Source: Pseudomonadota bacterium (lineage in GTDB: Bacteria > Pseudomonadota > Gammaproteobacteria > Burkholderiales > Burkholderiaceae). From it: a DNA stretch of 22,792 bases. Shown here piece after piece: positions 13,684 to 22,580 of the stretch; positions within the stretch are counted from its first letter, which is position 1; each line of letters starts with the position of its first letter. The notes beneath the pieces are model-generated. The model worked only from the letters and a program-made list of their open reading frames with translations. It was not told the DNA's origin and made no database searches. The translations under genes were made by a program, and so were the position numbers. The DNA lies in contig JAKORH010000053.1 of the NCBI GenBank assembly GCA_029777935.1, forward strand, positions 1-22,792, written 5' to 3'.

Positions 13684-15783
13684 CTATTGCACGTCGAACG
13701 CGGCCGGCGGCAGTCCCTGCCGGCAGCGCTCGACCATCTGCCGGTACGCCGACTCCAGGCCACGCGCGAACCGTCCGCTGTCGAACAGCGCGCAGGTCGG
13801 CAGGTTGCCGGCCAGCTTGCGCCTGACCAGTTTTCGTTCTTCGGGGTTCGTCCCGAGCCGCACGGCGAGCGTCTCGTAGTCTTCGGCGGTGGCGGTGACG
13901 AGTTCCGGCATGCCGACCGCGTCGAGGAGGCTGGCGGCCACGCGGCTCGCGAACGAGGCGCCGGCGCGCGTCAGCACCGGAAGCCCCATCCTGAGCGCGT
14001 CGCTTGCAGTCGTGTGCGCGGTGTACGGAAAGGTGTCGAGGAACAGGTCGGCGAGCCGCAGGCGGTTCAGGTGCTCGGCGACCGGCAGGCGCTGAGCGAA
14101 GACCAGGCGACGCGGATCGACGCCGAGGGCTTCGGCCGCGCGCATCAGTTTCACGATCACGGCCGCGTTGTCCATCAGCAGCCACAGCACCGAGCCTTCG
14201 ACCCGCTGAAGGACACGCATCCAGATCGCGAACACGTCGGGCGTGATCTTGAACGTGTTGTTGAACGAGCAGAACACGCACCCTGCCTCCGGCAGGCCGG
14301 ATGCGGCGCGATCGAGCGGCCGGTCGGAGACTTCGCGATCGGCGCAGTTGGCCTGGTAGCAGCCCGGCAGCCGGACGATCTTCTCCGAGTAGAACTGCTC
14401 CGCCCCGCGCGGAATCACGACGCGATCCGCGATCAGGTAGTCGAGGTCCTCGCTGCCGCTCGTTCCAGGGAAGCCGAGATAGCTCGCCTGGACCGGCGCG
14501 GCGCCGGCGGCGAAGATCCGCGGCCGCGCATCCTGCGTGAAGCCCTTCAGGTCGACGGCGACGTCGATCTCGAGCGCGCGCGCCAGCGACGCGATCTCGC
14601 GGTCCGATCTGGACCGGACTTCGTGGAACCGATCGAACGCCGCCACCGCCCTGTGCCGCCAGGGGTTCTGCGAATCGGGGCCGAACGAGAACGCGTGCAG
14701 TTCGAACTGCGTCCGGTCATGCTTCTCGAACAGCTCGGCCATCAGGTGCATGGTCGCGTGCTCGTGAAAGTCGGCGGAGAAGTACCCGATCCGTATCCTG
14801 TCGTGCCCCGCGTACGCGGCGCGCGGGCGTGACGACGGGCAGGACGCGCCGATCGCGCGCGAGTAGATGCGCGCGCAGCGCAACTGAACGTCCGGCGCGT
14901 CGACGAGCCCGACGACCGAAAACGGAGTGGCCACCTTCTGCTCTCGTCCGATGCCGTCGAGCAGTCGCCGCATCGAATCGTCGAAGTCGCGCCAGTCGCA
15001 CAACTGCATCTGCAGGTGCAGCTTGTTGCCGAGCATGTACGGGCAGTCCGGTCTGAGCGCCAGCGCGCGACCGAAGCTGCCCAGCGCGTCGTCGAGGCGC
15101 TGCATTTCGTTCAGCGCGTAGCCGCGATTGCCGTGCGCCTCGGCGCAATCGGGCGCGAGCGCGATCGCGTGTTCGGCGGCAGCCAGCGCTTCGGGCACGC
15201 GCCTGACCTTGAGCAGCGCGCTGCTGCGGTTGCTGTGCGCGCCGAAGTGCTCCGGCGCAATCGCGACCGCGCGGTCGAGATCCGCCAGCGCCTGGTCGAA
15301 CCGTTCGAGCTCGCACAGCGCGGTGCCGCGGCGGAAATACGCTTCGGCCGCGCCGGGCGCGAGTTCAATCGCCCGCGCGTAGCTCGCGAGTGCTTCTTCG
15401 TGACGGCGCAGCTCGCACAAGGCGTTGCCGCGGCTCAACTGTGCATGGAAATAGCCCGGTTGCAGCGCCAGCGCGCGGTCGTAGTCGGCCAGCGCCTCGT
15501 CGAACCGCTGCAGCTCGAACAGTCCATTGGCCCGATTGTTGTAAGCGAGCGGCTGATCGGGAGCGATCGCCAGCGATTCCGCCAATCGGCGCACTCCCGG
15601 TTCGTGGTGGCCGAGCTGGCATTCGGCGGTGCCGAGCCGCAGCAGCAGATCCGCGTTGCGGGGAGATGCCTGCAGCAGCGTTTCGTAGATCTCCTTCGCC
15701 CGCGCGATCTGTCCGAACCCGTGCAGAGCGACGGCCTCGGCCAGCGCCGCGTGCAACCGCTGCTCGGGCGAGGTCGAGTTCAT
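13684..15783 (-). CDS. TPR-containing O-GlcNAc-transferase-like protein (GT41)
   Basis: The 699-aa protein has about seven tetratricopeptide repeats in residues 10-250, clearest in the tandem A-x-x-x-Y/L-x-R-A-L/I/V units. A GT41 catalytic region follows from about 326. GYFSADFHEHATMHLM (333-348) matches the human OGT stretch around His498 (here His342). YLGFPGTSGSEDLDYLIADRVV (435-456), CSFNNTFKITPD (505-516, with Lys512 at the UDP-contact Lys position) and AHTTASDALRMGLPV complete the family pattern. By family it transfers a sugar from a UDP-sugar to Ser/Thr of proteins in the cytoplasm; donor and targets here are unknown. Bacterial members act on flagellin or adhesins or are uncharacterised. 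It stands alone on the - strand and diverges from the large membrane-protein gene. Confidence 0.9.
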   Translation of the reverse strand: MNSTSPEQRLHAALAEAVALHGFGQIARAKEIYETLLQASPRNADLLLRLGTAECQLGHHEPGVRRLAESLAIAPDQPLAYNNRANGLFELQRFDEALADYDRALALQPGYFHAQLSRGNALCELRRHEEALASYARAIELAPGAAEAYFRRGTALCELERFDQALADLDRAVAIAPEHFGAHSNRSSALLKVRRVPEALAAAEHAIALAPDCAEAHGNRGYALNEMQRLDDALGSFGRALALRPDCPYMLGNKLHLQMQLCDWRDFDDSMRRLLDGIGREQKVATPFSVVGLVDAPDVQLRCARIYSRAIGASCPSSRPRAAYAGHDRIRIGYFSADFHEHATMHLMAELFEKHDRTQFELHAFSFGPDSQNPWRHRAVAAFDRFHEVRSRSDREIASLARALEIDVAVDLKGFTQDARPRIFAAGAAPVQASYLGFPGTSGSEDLDYLIADRVVIPRGAEQFYSEKIVRLPGCYQANCADREVSDRPLDRAASGLPEAGCVFCSFNNTFKITPDVFAIWMRVLQRVEGSVLWLLMDNAAVIVKLMRAAEALGVDPRRLVFAQRLPVAEHLNRLRLADLFLDTFPYTAHTTASDALRMGLPVLTRAGASFASRVAASLLDAVGMPELVTATAEDYETLAVRLGTNPEERKLVRRKLAGNLPTCALFDSGRFARGLESAYRQMVERCRQGLPPAAFDVQ

Positions 15784-15980
15784 GCGCGGGACGAACGCGC
15801 GACCGCCCTTGTCCTAGCGTGGCCTGCAGGTTGGATCAGCACTTGAACATCAGGGCCGGATGCGACGGCTGACTGCGGGGACCGCCGCTGCCATGGCGCG
15901 CGTGCTTCGGCATCGAAGATTTCGCTGGTGGGAAAAATTGTATCGCGCCGAAGCGACCATCACGTGCTAGGGTTGCGCCG
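15784..15980. promoter_or_regulatory. Divergent intergenic region, promoters expected
   Basis: The 197-bp gap separates the divergent GT41-like and large membrane-protein genes, so promoters for both must lie here or in the gene starts. The only A/T-rich spot is around 15931-15943 (AAAAATTGTATC). It contains TACAAT on the - strand (15937-15942), a plausible -10 for the GT41 gene with no good -35. No repeat or RNA structure was recognised. Confidence 0.3.
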
Positions 15981-18602
15981 ATGCTGCGAATCGTGATCCT
16001 CGGTCGCGACGAACTGATCGGCTGGGAGCGCCAGCGCAGCCTTCACCCGCCCGTTGCGATCGCTGCCGTTGTTCGCGGCGGAGCGCGCGCCGGCCCCGAT
16101 CGTCGCGGCCGCGGCGCCCGGGCCGGAGTCGCCGCGCGCGGCTGGCGCTGGCTATCACGCCTGCTGGTCGCATTCGCGCTGCTTCTTCCCGGACTCCTGC
16201 CGGGCGTTCACGCGCAGGTCCCGGTCGGCGTGGGATTCGTCGACGCGCTTCGCTACGACGCGAACGGGCATCGGCTGTACGCGGCCGGCTGGGCAGCTTC
16301 CGAACACGCCAACGTATTCATCTCGAACGTCGTGATCGCGGTGGACGGGCAGCGGGTTTATCGCGGCCGATTCCAGCAACTCGAGCGTCCGGACGTGGTT
16401 CAAGCGACCGGGCACCGCGACTGGCTGCTGTCGGGCTGGCAGATCGAAGTCACGCTGCCGGGCGGCATCGGCGCGGGCAGGCATGCGGTCGACGTGCGCT
16501 TCCTCCTGACGAGCGGCGAAGAATTCAAGCTCGGGGCTGCGCCGGCGGCACAGGCGATCGACATTCCGTGGCGCCGGATGCCATCCGGACGCGCGGTCGC
16601 GGTCGCAGCGATCGCCGTGCTGTTGCCGCTGCTGGTGTTCGGCTCCGCCGATCGTCTCGCCGGGTGGGCGAGAGGCCGCGCGCCCGCCGCGGCGGTGTTC
16701 GCGGCTTCGGTGGCGGCATCGTTTCTGCTGCTGGTCGCGACAGGAATCACGGGTTCTTCGTTGCAGCTTGCCCTGCAGGGGTCGCCCATCACACGCGATG
16801 ACGCGATCCATTGGGCCGGAGCGCCGCGCGAGATCCGCTCCGACGAGTGGCGCGTGCTGACGCCGATGGCGATCGGCCAGTTCAACCATCAACCGCGGTT
16901 CCCGGTCATCAACCGCAACGTCGGCATCGACGGGCAGAACATGCTCGTGATCGGAATGACCGGCGTGCCGGTCGCGCACATTTCGGCGCTGGCAAAGCCG
17001 GCGACGTGGGGATTCTTCGCTTTCGATCTGCGGCGGGCGCTGGCGTGGGACTGGTGGTTCCCGTTCTTCGGCTGTTTCGCGGCGCTTTGGCTGCTGCTGA
17101 TGCGGCTGGCACGGATCGACTGGCGCGTTGCCGCCGTGCTCGCCATCGGGGTCTCCGCGGCGCCGTACTCGATCGCGTACTCCGGCTGGCCGGCGTATGC
17201 GGTGGCATTTGCCGCCTTCGCCGTCGTCTGCGCAGGCGCCGCGTTGCGCGAACGGCGCAGTCTCGTGGCGATGCTTGCCGGTGTGCTGCTCGGCCTGTCC
17301 GCTGCGGGCTTCGTGCTCGTGCTCTACCCGGCGTGGCAGGTCGGTCTTGCCTATCTGCTGGGCCCGGTGGCGCTTGCGGCGTTTCTTTCGGATCGGCGCG
17401 GGCTTTCGTTTGACGGCCCTCAACTGGCCGCCGTCGCGATCGCGTTGATCGTCTCGTCCGCCCTGCTGTTCGCGTGGTGGAGCGATGCGCGCGACGCGAT
17501 TGCCGCGATCGGAGCAACCGTCTATCCAGGGCAGCGCACTTCGGTGGTCGGCGGCGATATCGATCCGTGGTTTCTGATCAAGGGCCTGATGAGCCCGGTC
17601 ACGATGTATACGAACTCGAACCTGATGAACCAGAGCGATGCCGGTTCGTTCGTCTACGTGCTGCTGCCGCTGACGGTCGCAATCGTGTTCGGCTGGACCG
17701 CGGCACGGCGGATCGACGCCGTCTCCGCGGTGATCCTGGCGTTCGTCGCAGTCGCGCTGACTTACATGTACGTCGGGTTCTACCCTGCATTGGCCGAGCG
17801 CTCGCTGTGGGGGCGGACGATTTCCTTCCGGCTCGATCTTGCGCTCGGCCTTGCGCAGGCGCTGCTGCTCGCGCGGCTGATCGCGGCGCAACGCGACCTC
17901 GAATCCGGCGCGGGCCGCTGGGCAAACCGGGTGGCCATCGTCACCGCCGGCGCGACCTCGCTCGCCGCCGCGGCGACATTCCGCCTGTTGCCGGCGCAGC
18001 TCGCGGACATGATCTCTCCGGCGATCGTGGTGCTGTCATGTGCAGCGCTCGGCGTGGTCGCCTATCTGCTGCTGACGCGCCGTGCCGTCACTGCGGTCGC
18101 GATTCACGGCGCATGGATGGTGGCCACCGCACTGCCGTTCAACCCGATCGGGCAGGCGCCCACGGAACTCGTGATGGCACCCGGACTGGATCGCGTGGCA
18201 ACCGGTGATCGGCAACGCATCGCGATCGTCGGTGAGCATACGTGGATGGTCACTGCCGTGGCTGCCGGTCAGCCGGTCGTCAACACGGTGATGTACTACC
18301 CGCAGCAATCGCTGTGGAAGCGCCTCGATCCGGCGGGCGAGCAGCGCTCGGTGTACAACCGCTATCAGCATCTGCTGATCGAACCGGGAGAGTTGCCGGC
18401 GGCCGGGCATTCGTTCCGCATCGAGTCGCAGCGACCCGATGCGGTGCGACTCACGGTTGATGCGCAGCGCTTCGACTTCCGGCTGCTCGGCGCCTCGGGC
18501 GTACTGGCGCCCGAGCGGTTTGCCGCTGCCCTCGGCGGCAATGCGACGCTGGAGCGGGAGGCGGGACAGGACGGTTGGGTGCTCTTCCGCGTTGCGCGTT
18601 GA
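15981..18602 (+). CDS. Large polytopic membrane protein with N-terminal periplasmic beta domain
   Basis: The 873-aa protein has a signal-anchor-like segment (about 57-76, ending GVHA). Next is a predicted periplasmic domain (about 85-185: GFVDAL, LYAAGWA, VVIAVDG, ERPDVVQATG, SGWQIEVTLPG) of the beta type also seen at the end of the radical SAM protein. About twelve helices follow, with a conserved-looking loop RSDEWRVLTPMAIGQF (near 288) and GVPVAHISALAKPATWGFF. A second soluble C-terminal part is at about 720-873. The layout resembles GT-C-type or polymer-handling proteins of surface-glycan loci; no function is assigned. The first 55 residues are Arg/Gly-rich and unlike a normal N-terminus. 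ATG 15981 and GTG 15993 are the only usual starts, and a frameshift near 16130 is possible. Confidence 0.78.
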   Translation: MLRIVILGRDELIGWERQRSLHPPVAIAAVVRGGARAGPDRRGRGARAGVAARGWRWLSRLLVAFALLLPGLLPGVHAQVPVGVGFVDALRYDANGHRLYAAGWAASEHANVFISNVVIAVDGQRVYRGRFQQLERPDVVQATGHRDWLLSGWQIEVTLPGGIGAGRHAVDVRFLLTSGEEFKLGAAPAAQAIDIPWRRMPSGRAVAVAAIAVLLPLLVFGSADRLAGWARGRAPAAAVFAASVAASFLLLVATGITGSSLQLALQGSPITRDDAIHWAGAPREIRSDEWRVLTPMAIGQFNHQPRFPVINRNVGIDGQNMLVIGMTGVPVAHISALAKPATWGFFAFDLRRALAWDWWFPFFGCFAALWLLLMRLARIDWRVAAVLAIGVSAAPYSIAYSGWPAYAVAFAAFAVVCAGAALRERRSLVAMLAGVLLGLSAAGFVLVLYPAWQVGLAYLLGPVALAAFLSDRRGLSFDGPQLAAVAIALIVSSALLFAWWSDARDAIAAIGATVYPGQRTSVVGGDIDPWFLIKGLMSPVTMYTNSNLMNQSDAGSFVYVLLPLTVAIVFGWTAARRIDAVSAVILAFVAVALTYMYVGFYPALAERSLWGRTISFRLDLALGLAQALLLARLIAAQRDLESGAGRWANRVAIVTAGATSLAAAATFRLLPAQLADMISPAIVVLSCAALGVVAYLLLTRRAVTAVAIHGAWMVATALPFNPIGQAPTELVMAPGLDRVATGDRQRIAIVGEHTWMVTAVAAGQPVVNTVMYYPQQSLWKRLDPAGEQRSVYNRYQHLLIEPGELPAAGHSFRIESQRPDAVRLTVDAQRFDFRLLGASGVLAPERFAAALGGNATLEREAGQDGWVLFRVAR

Positions 18603-18650
18603 CACGGGTCATCGGCGCGCGCCCGCCGGATGGTCTTCGACTGCTGACTG

Positions 18651-19433
18651 TCAGCGAAGTCGTCGGAACAGGCCCGAGCAGCCGTACGCACCGACGTACC
18701 GGAACGCGCTCGACGAAAGACAGTCCCGGCACGCCGCGAGCACACCGAAGTCGGGTTCGGGGCGCCCGTCCCCCGGCGCATCGCTGCGCGGATCGGTGAA
18801 GTCGTGGAACAACACGAACCCGCCGCGCTTCACGATCGCAGGCAGCAGTGCGCAGATCTCGCACATCGCCTGATAGCGGTGCGAATGATCGACGAAGGCA
18901 AAGCCGTAGCTGCGTCCTTCCGCGATCAGGCGCCGGCATTCGGCGGCTGCCTCGCCGACGGTGACCGTCACCCGCCCGGCGGCGATCTCCTGCGCAAGGT
19001 TCTCCCGCGCCGTGGCCGCGGCCTGCGGATCGAGGTCGAACGAATCGATCCTTCGATCTCCGCCCAGGGCATCGATGGCAGCGGCCATGATGTGCGTGGA
19101 CAGGCCCTGGTGCGTTCCGAGTTCGAGCACGTCGCCTTCGCTCAATGCGGCCATTTCGTACAGCTTCAGTGCGTCGGCTCGGCGCAGCCACCCGAAGATC
19201 CGGTGCTGAAGGATGCGCTCCGATGTCAGCGGCCAGTCGGCCCACGCTGCATGCTCGCGATTCAGAAAGCCGCTGAAGCCGAAAGTCGGCCGATAGGCAA
19301 GATCCAGCGTCGGCGGATCGTAAGAAAGGTCGTCGGACTGCACCTCAGCGAGTTCCGGCAGCCGCGTCGTCTTGACGTGAATCCCGCGCCGGGCGGACCA
19401 GCGGCGGATCGAGGTCAGGGCAGCACTGAACAT
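18651..19433 (-). CDS. Class I SAM-dependent methyltransferase (Methyltransf_24-like)
   Basis: In this 260-aa protein, SAM-binding motif I is VLELGTHQGLST (102-113), followed by the acidic end of beta2 in IDSFDLDP (129-136) and a beta4/beta5 region, YGFAFVDHSHRY (176-187) then GGFVLFHDF (204-212). The FVDHSH/HDF pair of acidic and His residues resembles metal-binding Methyltransf_24/CmcI-type O-methyltransferases. A hydroxyl of a sugar or lipid in the same pathway is a likely target, but this is not shown. It is the last gene of the right-hand - strand operon, 13 nt after the acyltransferase-like gene, and converges with the large membrane-protein gene with a 48-nt gap. Confidence 0.85.
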   Translation of the reverse strand: MFSAALTSIRRWSARRGIHVKTTRLPELAEVQSDDLSYDPPTLDLAYRPTFGFSGFLNREHAAWADWPLTSERILQHRIFGWLRRADALKLYEMAALSEGDVLELGTHQGLSTHIMAAAIDALGGDRRIDSFDLDPQAAATARENLAQEIAAGRVTVTVGEAAAECRRLIAEGRSYGFAFVDHSHRYQAMCEICALLPAIVKRGGFVLFHDFTDPRSDAPGDGRPEPDFGVLAACRDCLSSSAFRYVGAYGCSGLFRRLR

Positions 19434-19446
19434 CGAGGCTTAGCGC

Positions 19447-20418
19447 TCAGCCGGCGGTGCTCTGCGGTTGCGGCTCGAAGAAGCGCGGCGCGACGGCCCA
19501 GAAGTGCCAGGCCGCCGCGTCGCGGCGAATGGCATCCTCGAGGAAGGCAAATACTTCCCGGATCAGTACTCCCGGATCGGTCCGGGTACCGAGATGATGA
19601 ATGCTCAGCATCCGCTTCCCGTCTGCAAGGCGAATTCCGGTCAGATAGACCGAAACCGGTACGCCCGACTCCGCGGCGAACCTCAGCAGCCCGCGTGGTA
19701 CGCGCGCTCGCAAGCCGACGAAGTCGATCGATTCACTGGCGGCGACCTGATCCGGCGGGACATCGATCGCTGCAACGATCTGCTCGCCGCTCCGGACGGT
19801 TCGAAGAATTTCCCGCGGCGAGCCGGCGATTTCGATCGGGTCCGTGTCCAGCGCGGCGCGCACGGACCGGACTCTCGCCTTGCAGTAGAGGAAATTGACG
19901 GTCTGGCCCGGGAAGTCCTTGCGTAGCTGCGGCGCCACCAGCGCGTGGGCCCGCAGTCCGCTCGACCGCGCGTGCCTCAACGCCCACATCCCGGCTCCCC
20001 AGTGAAAGGTGCACAGCATCGCCGCCTTGCTCGGGTCCGGCCATGCGCCGCTGACGATCAGATTCCGCTGCATCCAGCGGTCGGACCGCGTCAGTGCCAG
20101 GAAGAAATCGGCGTGATCGATCAGCGTCACCAGGCGCCGCCTCCGCTTCCAGTCTTCTGGATCACCGTGCACCCAGCCGCGTGAACGCGCGTGCGCGAGG
20201 GCCTCTTCGCATGCGCCGCGATACAGAAGATCCACGCGACACAGCCATCTGAACAGGCGGAAACACAGTGGCCATGGCAATAGCGCCGCCAGGCCCGGCA
20301 CGAGAACCAGTTGCAGCAGGTCGCGCGCTTCATTGCGCATACGCCGGACAGCGTTCACGACCCGCAATGCTCCAGTGAGGCCAGGCCTCGCAGTTGCGCT
20401 ATGCGGATCCGTCGCCAT
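19447..20418 (-). CDS. LpxL/HtrB-superfamily (LPLAT-like) acyltransferase homologue
   Basis: The 323-aa protein has a hydrophobic stretch near 38-60 and the lysophospholipid-acyltransferase fold pattern. AMLCTFHWGAGMW (133-145) occupies the position of the catalytic His motif, then GEQIVAAIDVPPDQ, DFVGLRARVPRGLLRFAAESGVPV, and a C-terminal helix with WHFWAVAPRFF. In HtrB/LpxL enzymes the His is followed four residues later by Asp or Glu; here His139 is followed by Met144, so the acidic partner is missing or shifted. It may acylate a glycolipid or lipid A-like acceptor, or have another acyl-transfer role. It starts 10 nt after the WbsX-like stop, so the two are co-transcribed. Confidence 0.72.
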   Translation of the reverse strand: MATDPHSATARPGLTGALRVVNAVRRMRNEARDLLQLVLVPGLAALLPWPLCFRLFRWLCRVDLLYRGACEEALAHARSRGWVHGDPEDWKRRRRLVTLIDHADFFLALTRSDRWMQRNLIVSGAWPDPSKAAMLCTFHWGAGMWALRHARSSGLRAHALVAPQLRKDFPGQTVNFLYCKARVRSVRAALDTDPIEIAGSPREILRTVRSGEQIVAAIDVPPDQVAASESIDFVGLRARVPRGLLRFAAESGVPVSVYLTGIRLADGKRMLSIHHLGTRTDPGVLIREVFAFLEDAIRRDAAAWHFWAVAPRFFEPQPQSTAG

Positions 20419-20428
20419 GGACGCCCGG

Positions 20429-21697
20429 CTAAGGCTGCCGGATGCCGGCCAGCCGCATCGCCCACAGCGCGGCGGCGCGGATCCGCGGATGCCGGTTCAT
20501 CCACACGCGCAGCGGACCGATGCGCGACAGCAGGTGGTAGCGCACCAGTTCCGCGAAATCGGCACCGAAGGTACGCGCCGGCGGCGAATTCGGCGCACTG
20601 CCGAAGCGATCGACGAACGTCGTCGCGTCGCTCTTTCCTTCGCGCACCCGGCGCGTCGCCTCGAGAAAGGCGTGGCCGTGCCGGCGATCCGGTTCGAGGT
20701 GGCAGCCTTCGGCCCATTCGTTCCAGGCATTGATGAACACCAGGCGTTCCTCGTCGCTGCGCTCACGCACGGTTCGCTCGACGGCGCCATGCAGCCACGC
20801 CTCGTAATTGGCGGGCGTCGCGTTGATCAGCACGGTTGCGCGCGAAGTCGTTCGCGCCGAGTTGTCCCACGACGGCACGACCGTGCGGAAGACGTGCTCG
20901 CCGTCATGGTGCCAGGCGAGAAATGCCTCGGCCACATCGGCATAGTCGAGCACGTTGCCGGAGAAAGGCCGATGGAAGCGGATCTGCGGGTTCCGGCTGG
21001 CGGCCCATGCATTGTGCGGCGGGAATTCGACGCCGCTGTCGAAGCCGAGCCCGGCGATCGAGCGCTGCCCGTGGGTCAGCGCCCCGCACAGATGGATGTC
21101 GCCGATGCCGTTGTCGCGGCAGTAGCGGCGCCACGTGCCGGCCCACTCTGCAGGCTGCGGAATCTCGTGCGGGCGGTACACGACCAGCAGCGGCCGGCCC
21201 CCGACCCGCAGGTAGCGCGGGTCGCGCAGGAACGGGGCCACGCTCTCGATGAACCGCAGGTCATCGCCCGGCAGATAGTGCTGCGCGATCAGCACTTCGT
21301 GGTCGGCGGCATCCCAGCGGCGCGTCCACGTTTCGTTGGCCCAGCACAGGCAGAACGGCATGCGGCTCGCCGGATCGGCGAGCATGTCGTCGAGCGGCCG
21401 GTGCAGCAGGCGCTGGCCCGAGAACCAGTAGTAGTGATAGCAGAACGCATCGACGCCGTACGCCTGGGCCAGCGCGATCTGTTCATGGCGCGTCTCGCGC
21501 AGGCGCAGATCGTAGAAGCCGAGGTCCGCCGGCAGATGCGGCTGGTAATGACCGTCGAAGAGCGGCTGCGCCCTGGTGACGTTGGTCCACTCGGTGAATC
21601 CCTTGCCCCACCAACGGTCGTTCTCTGCCGTCGGGTGAAACTGCGGCAGGTAGTACGCGATCAGGCGCACGCTCGCGATTGATGCGGCCTGATCCAC
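20429..21697 (-). CDS. WbsX-like glycan-locus protein (GH99-like domain)
   Basis: The 422-aa protein has the clear pattern of the WbsX family: RLIAYYLPQFHPTAENDRWWGKGFTEWTNV near the start, GVDAFCYHYYWFSG (90-103), FCLCWANETWTRRWD (115-129), then the late FINAWNEWAEGCHLEPD motif with its Glu and Asp residues. WbsX proteins are a GH99-related group found in O-antigen and capsule loci; their exact reaction (trimming, transfer or editing of glycans) is not settled. Here GTG 21697 begins the frame, 23 nt after the galU stop; GTG 21670, just before RLIAYYLPQF, is an equally good start. No signal peptide is visible, so it acts in the cytoplasm unless the start is wrong. Confidence 0.88.
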   Translation of the reverse strand: MDQAASIASVRLIAYYLPQFHPTAENDRWWGKGFTEWTNVTRAQPLFDGHYQPHLPADLGFYDLRLRETRHEQIALAQAYGVDAFCYHYYWFSGQRLLHRPLDDMLADPASRMPFCLCWANETWTRRWDAADHEVLIAQHYLPGDDLRFIESVAPFLRDPRYLRVGGRPLLVVYRPHEIPQPAEWAGTWRRYCRDNGIGDIHLCGALTHGQRSIAGLGFDSGVEFPPHNAWAASRNPQIRFHRPFSGNVLDYADVAEAFLAWHHDGEHVFRTVVPSWDNSARTTSRATVLINATPANYEAWLHGAVERTVRERSDEERLVFINAWNEWAEGCHLEPDRRHGHAFLEATRRVREGKSDATTFVDRFGSAPNSPPARTFGADFAELVRYHLLSRIGPLRVWMNRHPRIRAAALWAMRLAGIRQP

Positions 21698-21720
21698 GGG
21701 AGTCGGCGCCGCTTCGACCT

Positions 21721-22563
21721 TCAGGTGCCACGCTCCGGCAGGATGCCCTGCTTGCGCGCCAGCGCGATATTGGCGGCGAGGAAGCCTTCCTTGCTGCCGC
21801 AGTCGTAGCGCGTGCCGGCGAAGCGCTGCGCCAGCACTTCGCCGCGCGCGATGCGCCGCGCGATCGCGTCGGTCAACTGGATCTCGCCGCCGCTGCCGCG
21901 CGGCGTCGTCGCCAACTCGTCGAAGATCTCCGGCCGCAGCACGTAGCGGCCGACCACCGCCAGAGTCGACGGCGCTTGCGCCGCGGTCGGTTTCTCCACC
22001 ATGCCGCTGACCCGTTCGATGCCCGGCGCGATCGGTGTCGAGGCGACGATGCCGTAGCGCGAGGTCTCCGCGCGCGGCACGTCCTGTACCGCCAGCACCG
22101 ACGCGCCGTACTTCTCATGCGTTTCGACCAGCTGCTGCGTGACGCCCGGCCGCGCGTCGATCAGGTCGTCGGCGAGAATCACCGCGAACGGCTCGTTGCC
22201 CACGACGGGCTGCGCGCACAGCACCGCGTGGCCGAGGCCGAGCTGCTCGCTCTGCCGCACGAAGATGAAGTTCACGCCGCTCGGCGTGGCCGACTGCAAC
22301 GCCTCGTACAGCTCGCGCTTGCCCTTGGCGAGCAGCTCCTGCTCGATTTCCGGCATGCGGTCGAAGTGGTCCTCGATCGCGCGCTTGTTGCGGCCGGTGA
22401 TGATGATCATCTGCTCGATGCCCGCGGCGGCCGCTTCCTCGACCGCGTACTGGATCAGCGGCTTGTCGACGATCGGCATCATCTCCTTCGGCATCGCCTT
22501 GGTCGCCGGCAGGAAGCGCGTGCCGAAGCCGGCCGCAGGGAAGACTGCTTTGCGGACTTTCAT
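21721..22563 (-). CDS. galU: UTP-glucose-1-phosphate uridylyltransferase GalU
   Basis: The enzyme makes UDP-glucose from UTP and glucose-1-phosphate. The protein is 280 aa, normal for bacterial GalU. The N-terminus [39 protein letters not shown] carries the nucleotidyltransferase signature ([10 protein letters not shown]) and the KEMMP Lys; [17 protein letters not shown] and FAVILADDL follow, and the [10 protein letters not shown] and YDCGSKEG blocks complete the family. AAGGA (complement of 22571-22575), 7 nt before the ATG, fixes the start; the frame is open further upstream only through the repeat. It follows pgi on the same strand and leads into the WbsX-like, acyltransferase-like and methyltransferase genes, all separated by 10-23 nt. 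Confidence 0.96.
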   Translation of the reverse strand: MKVRKAVFPAAGFGTRFLPATKAMPKEMMPIVDKPLIQYAVEEAAAAGIEQMIIITGRNKRAIEDHFDRMPEIEQELLAKGKRELYEALQSATPSGVNFIFVRQSEQLGLGHAVLCAQPVVGNEPFAVILADDLIDARPGVTQQLVETHEKYGASVLAVQDVPRAETSRYGIVASTPIAPGIERVSGMVEKPTAAQAPSTLAVVGRYVLRPEIFDELATTPRGSGGEIQLTDAIARRIARGEVLAQRFAGTRYDCGSKEGFLAANIALARKQGILPERGT

Positions 22564-22580
22564 CTGCCGATCCTTCGTTG

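Noticed and set aside
15016..15846. + strand open frame opposite the TPR repeats
   Set aside because: Its apparent internal repetition is the mirror of the TPR-coding periodicity on the - strand.
16155..17891. 578-codon open frame on the - strand
   Set aside because: It is antisense to the membrane-spanning part of the large polytopic protein; its charged, repetitive composition is typical of the complement of hydrophobic codons.
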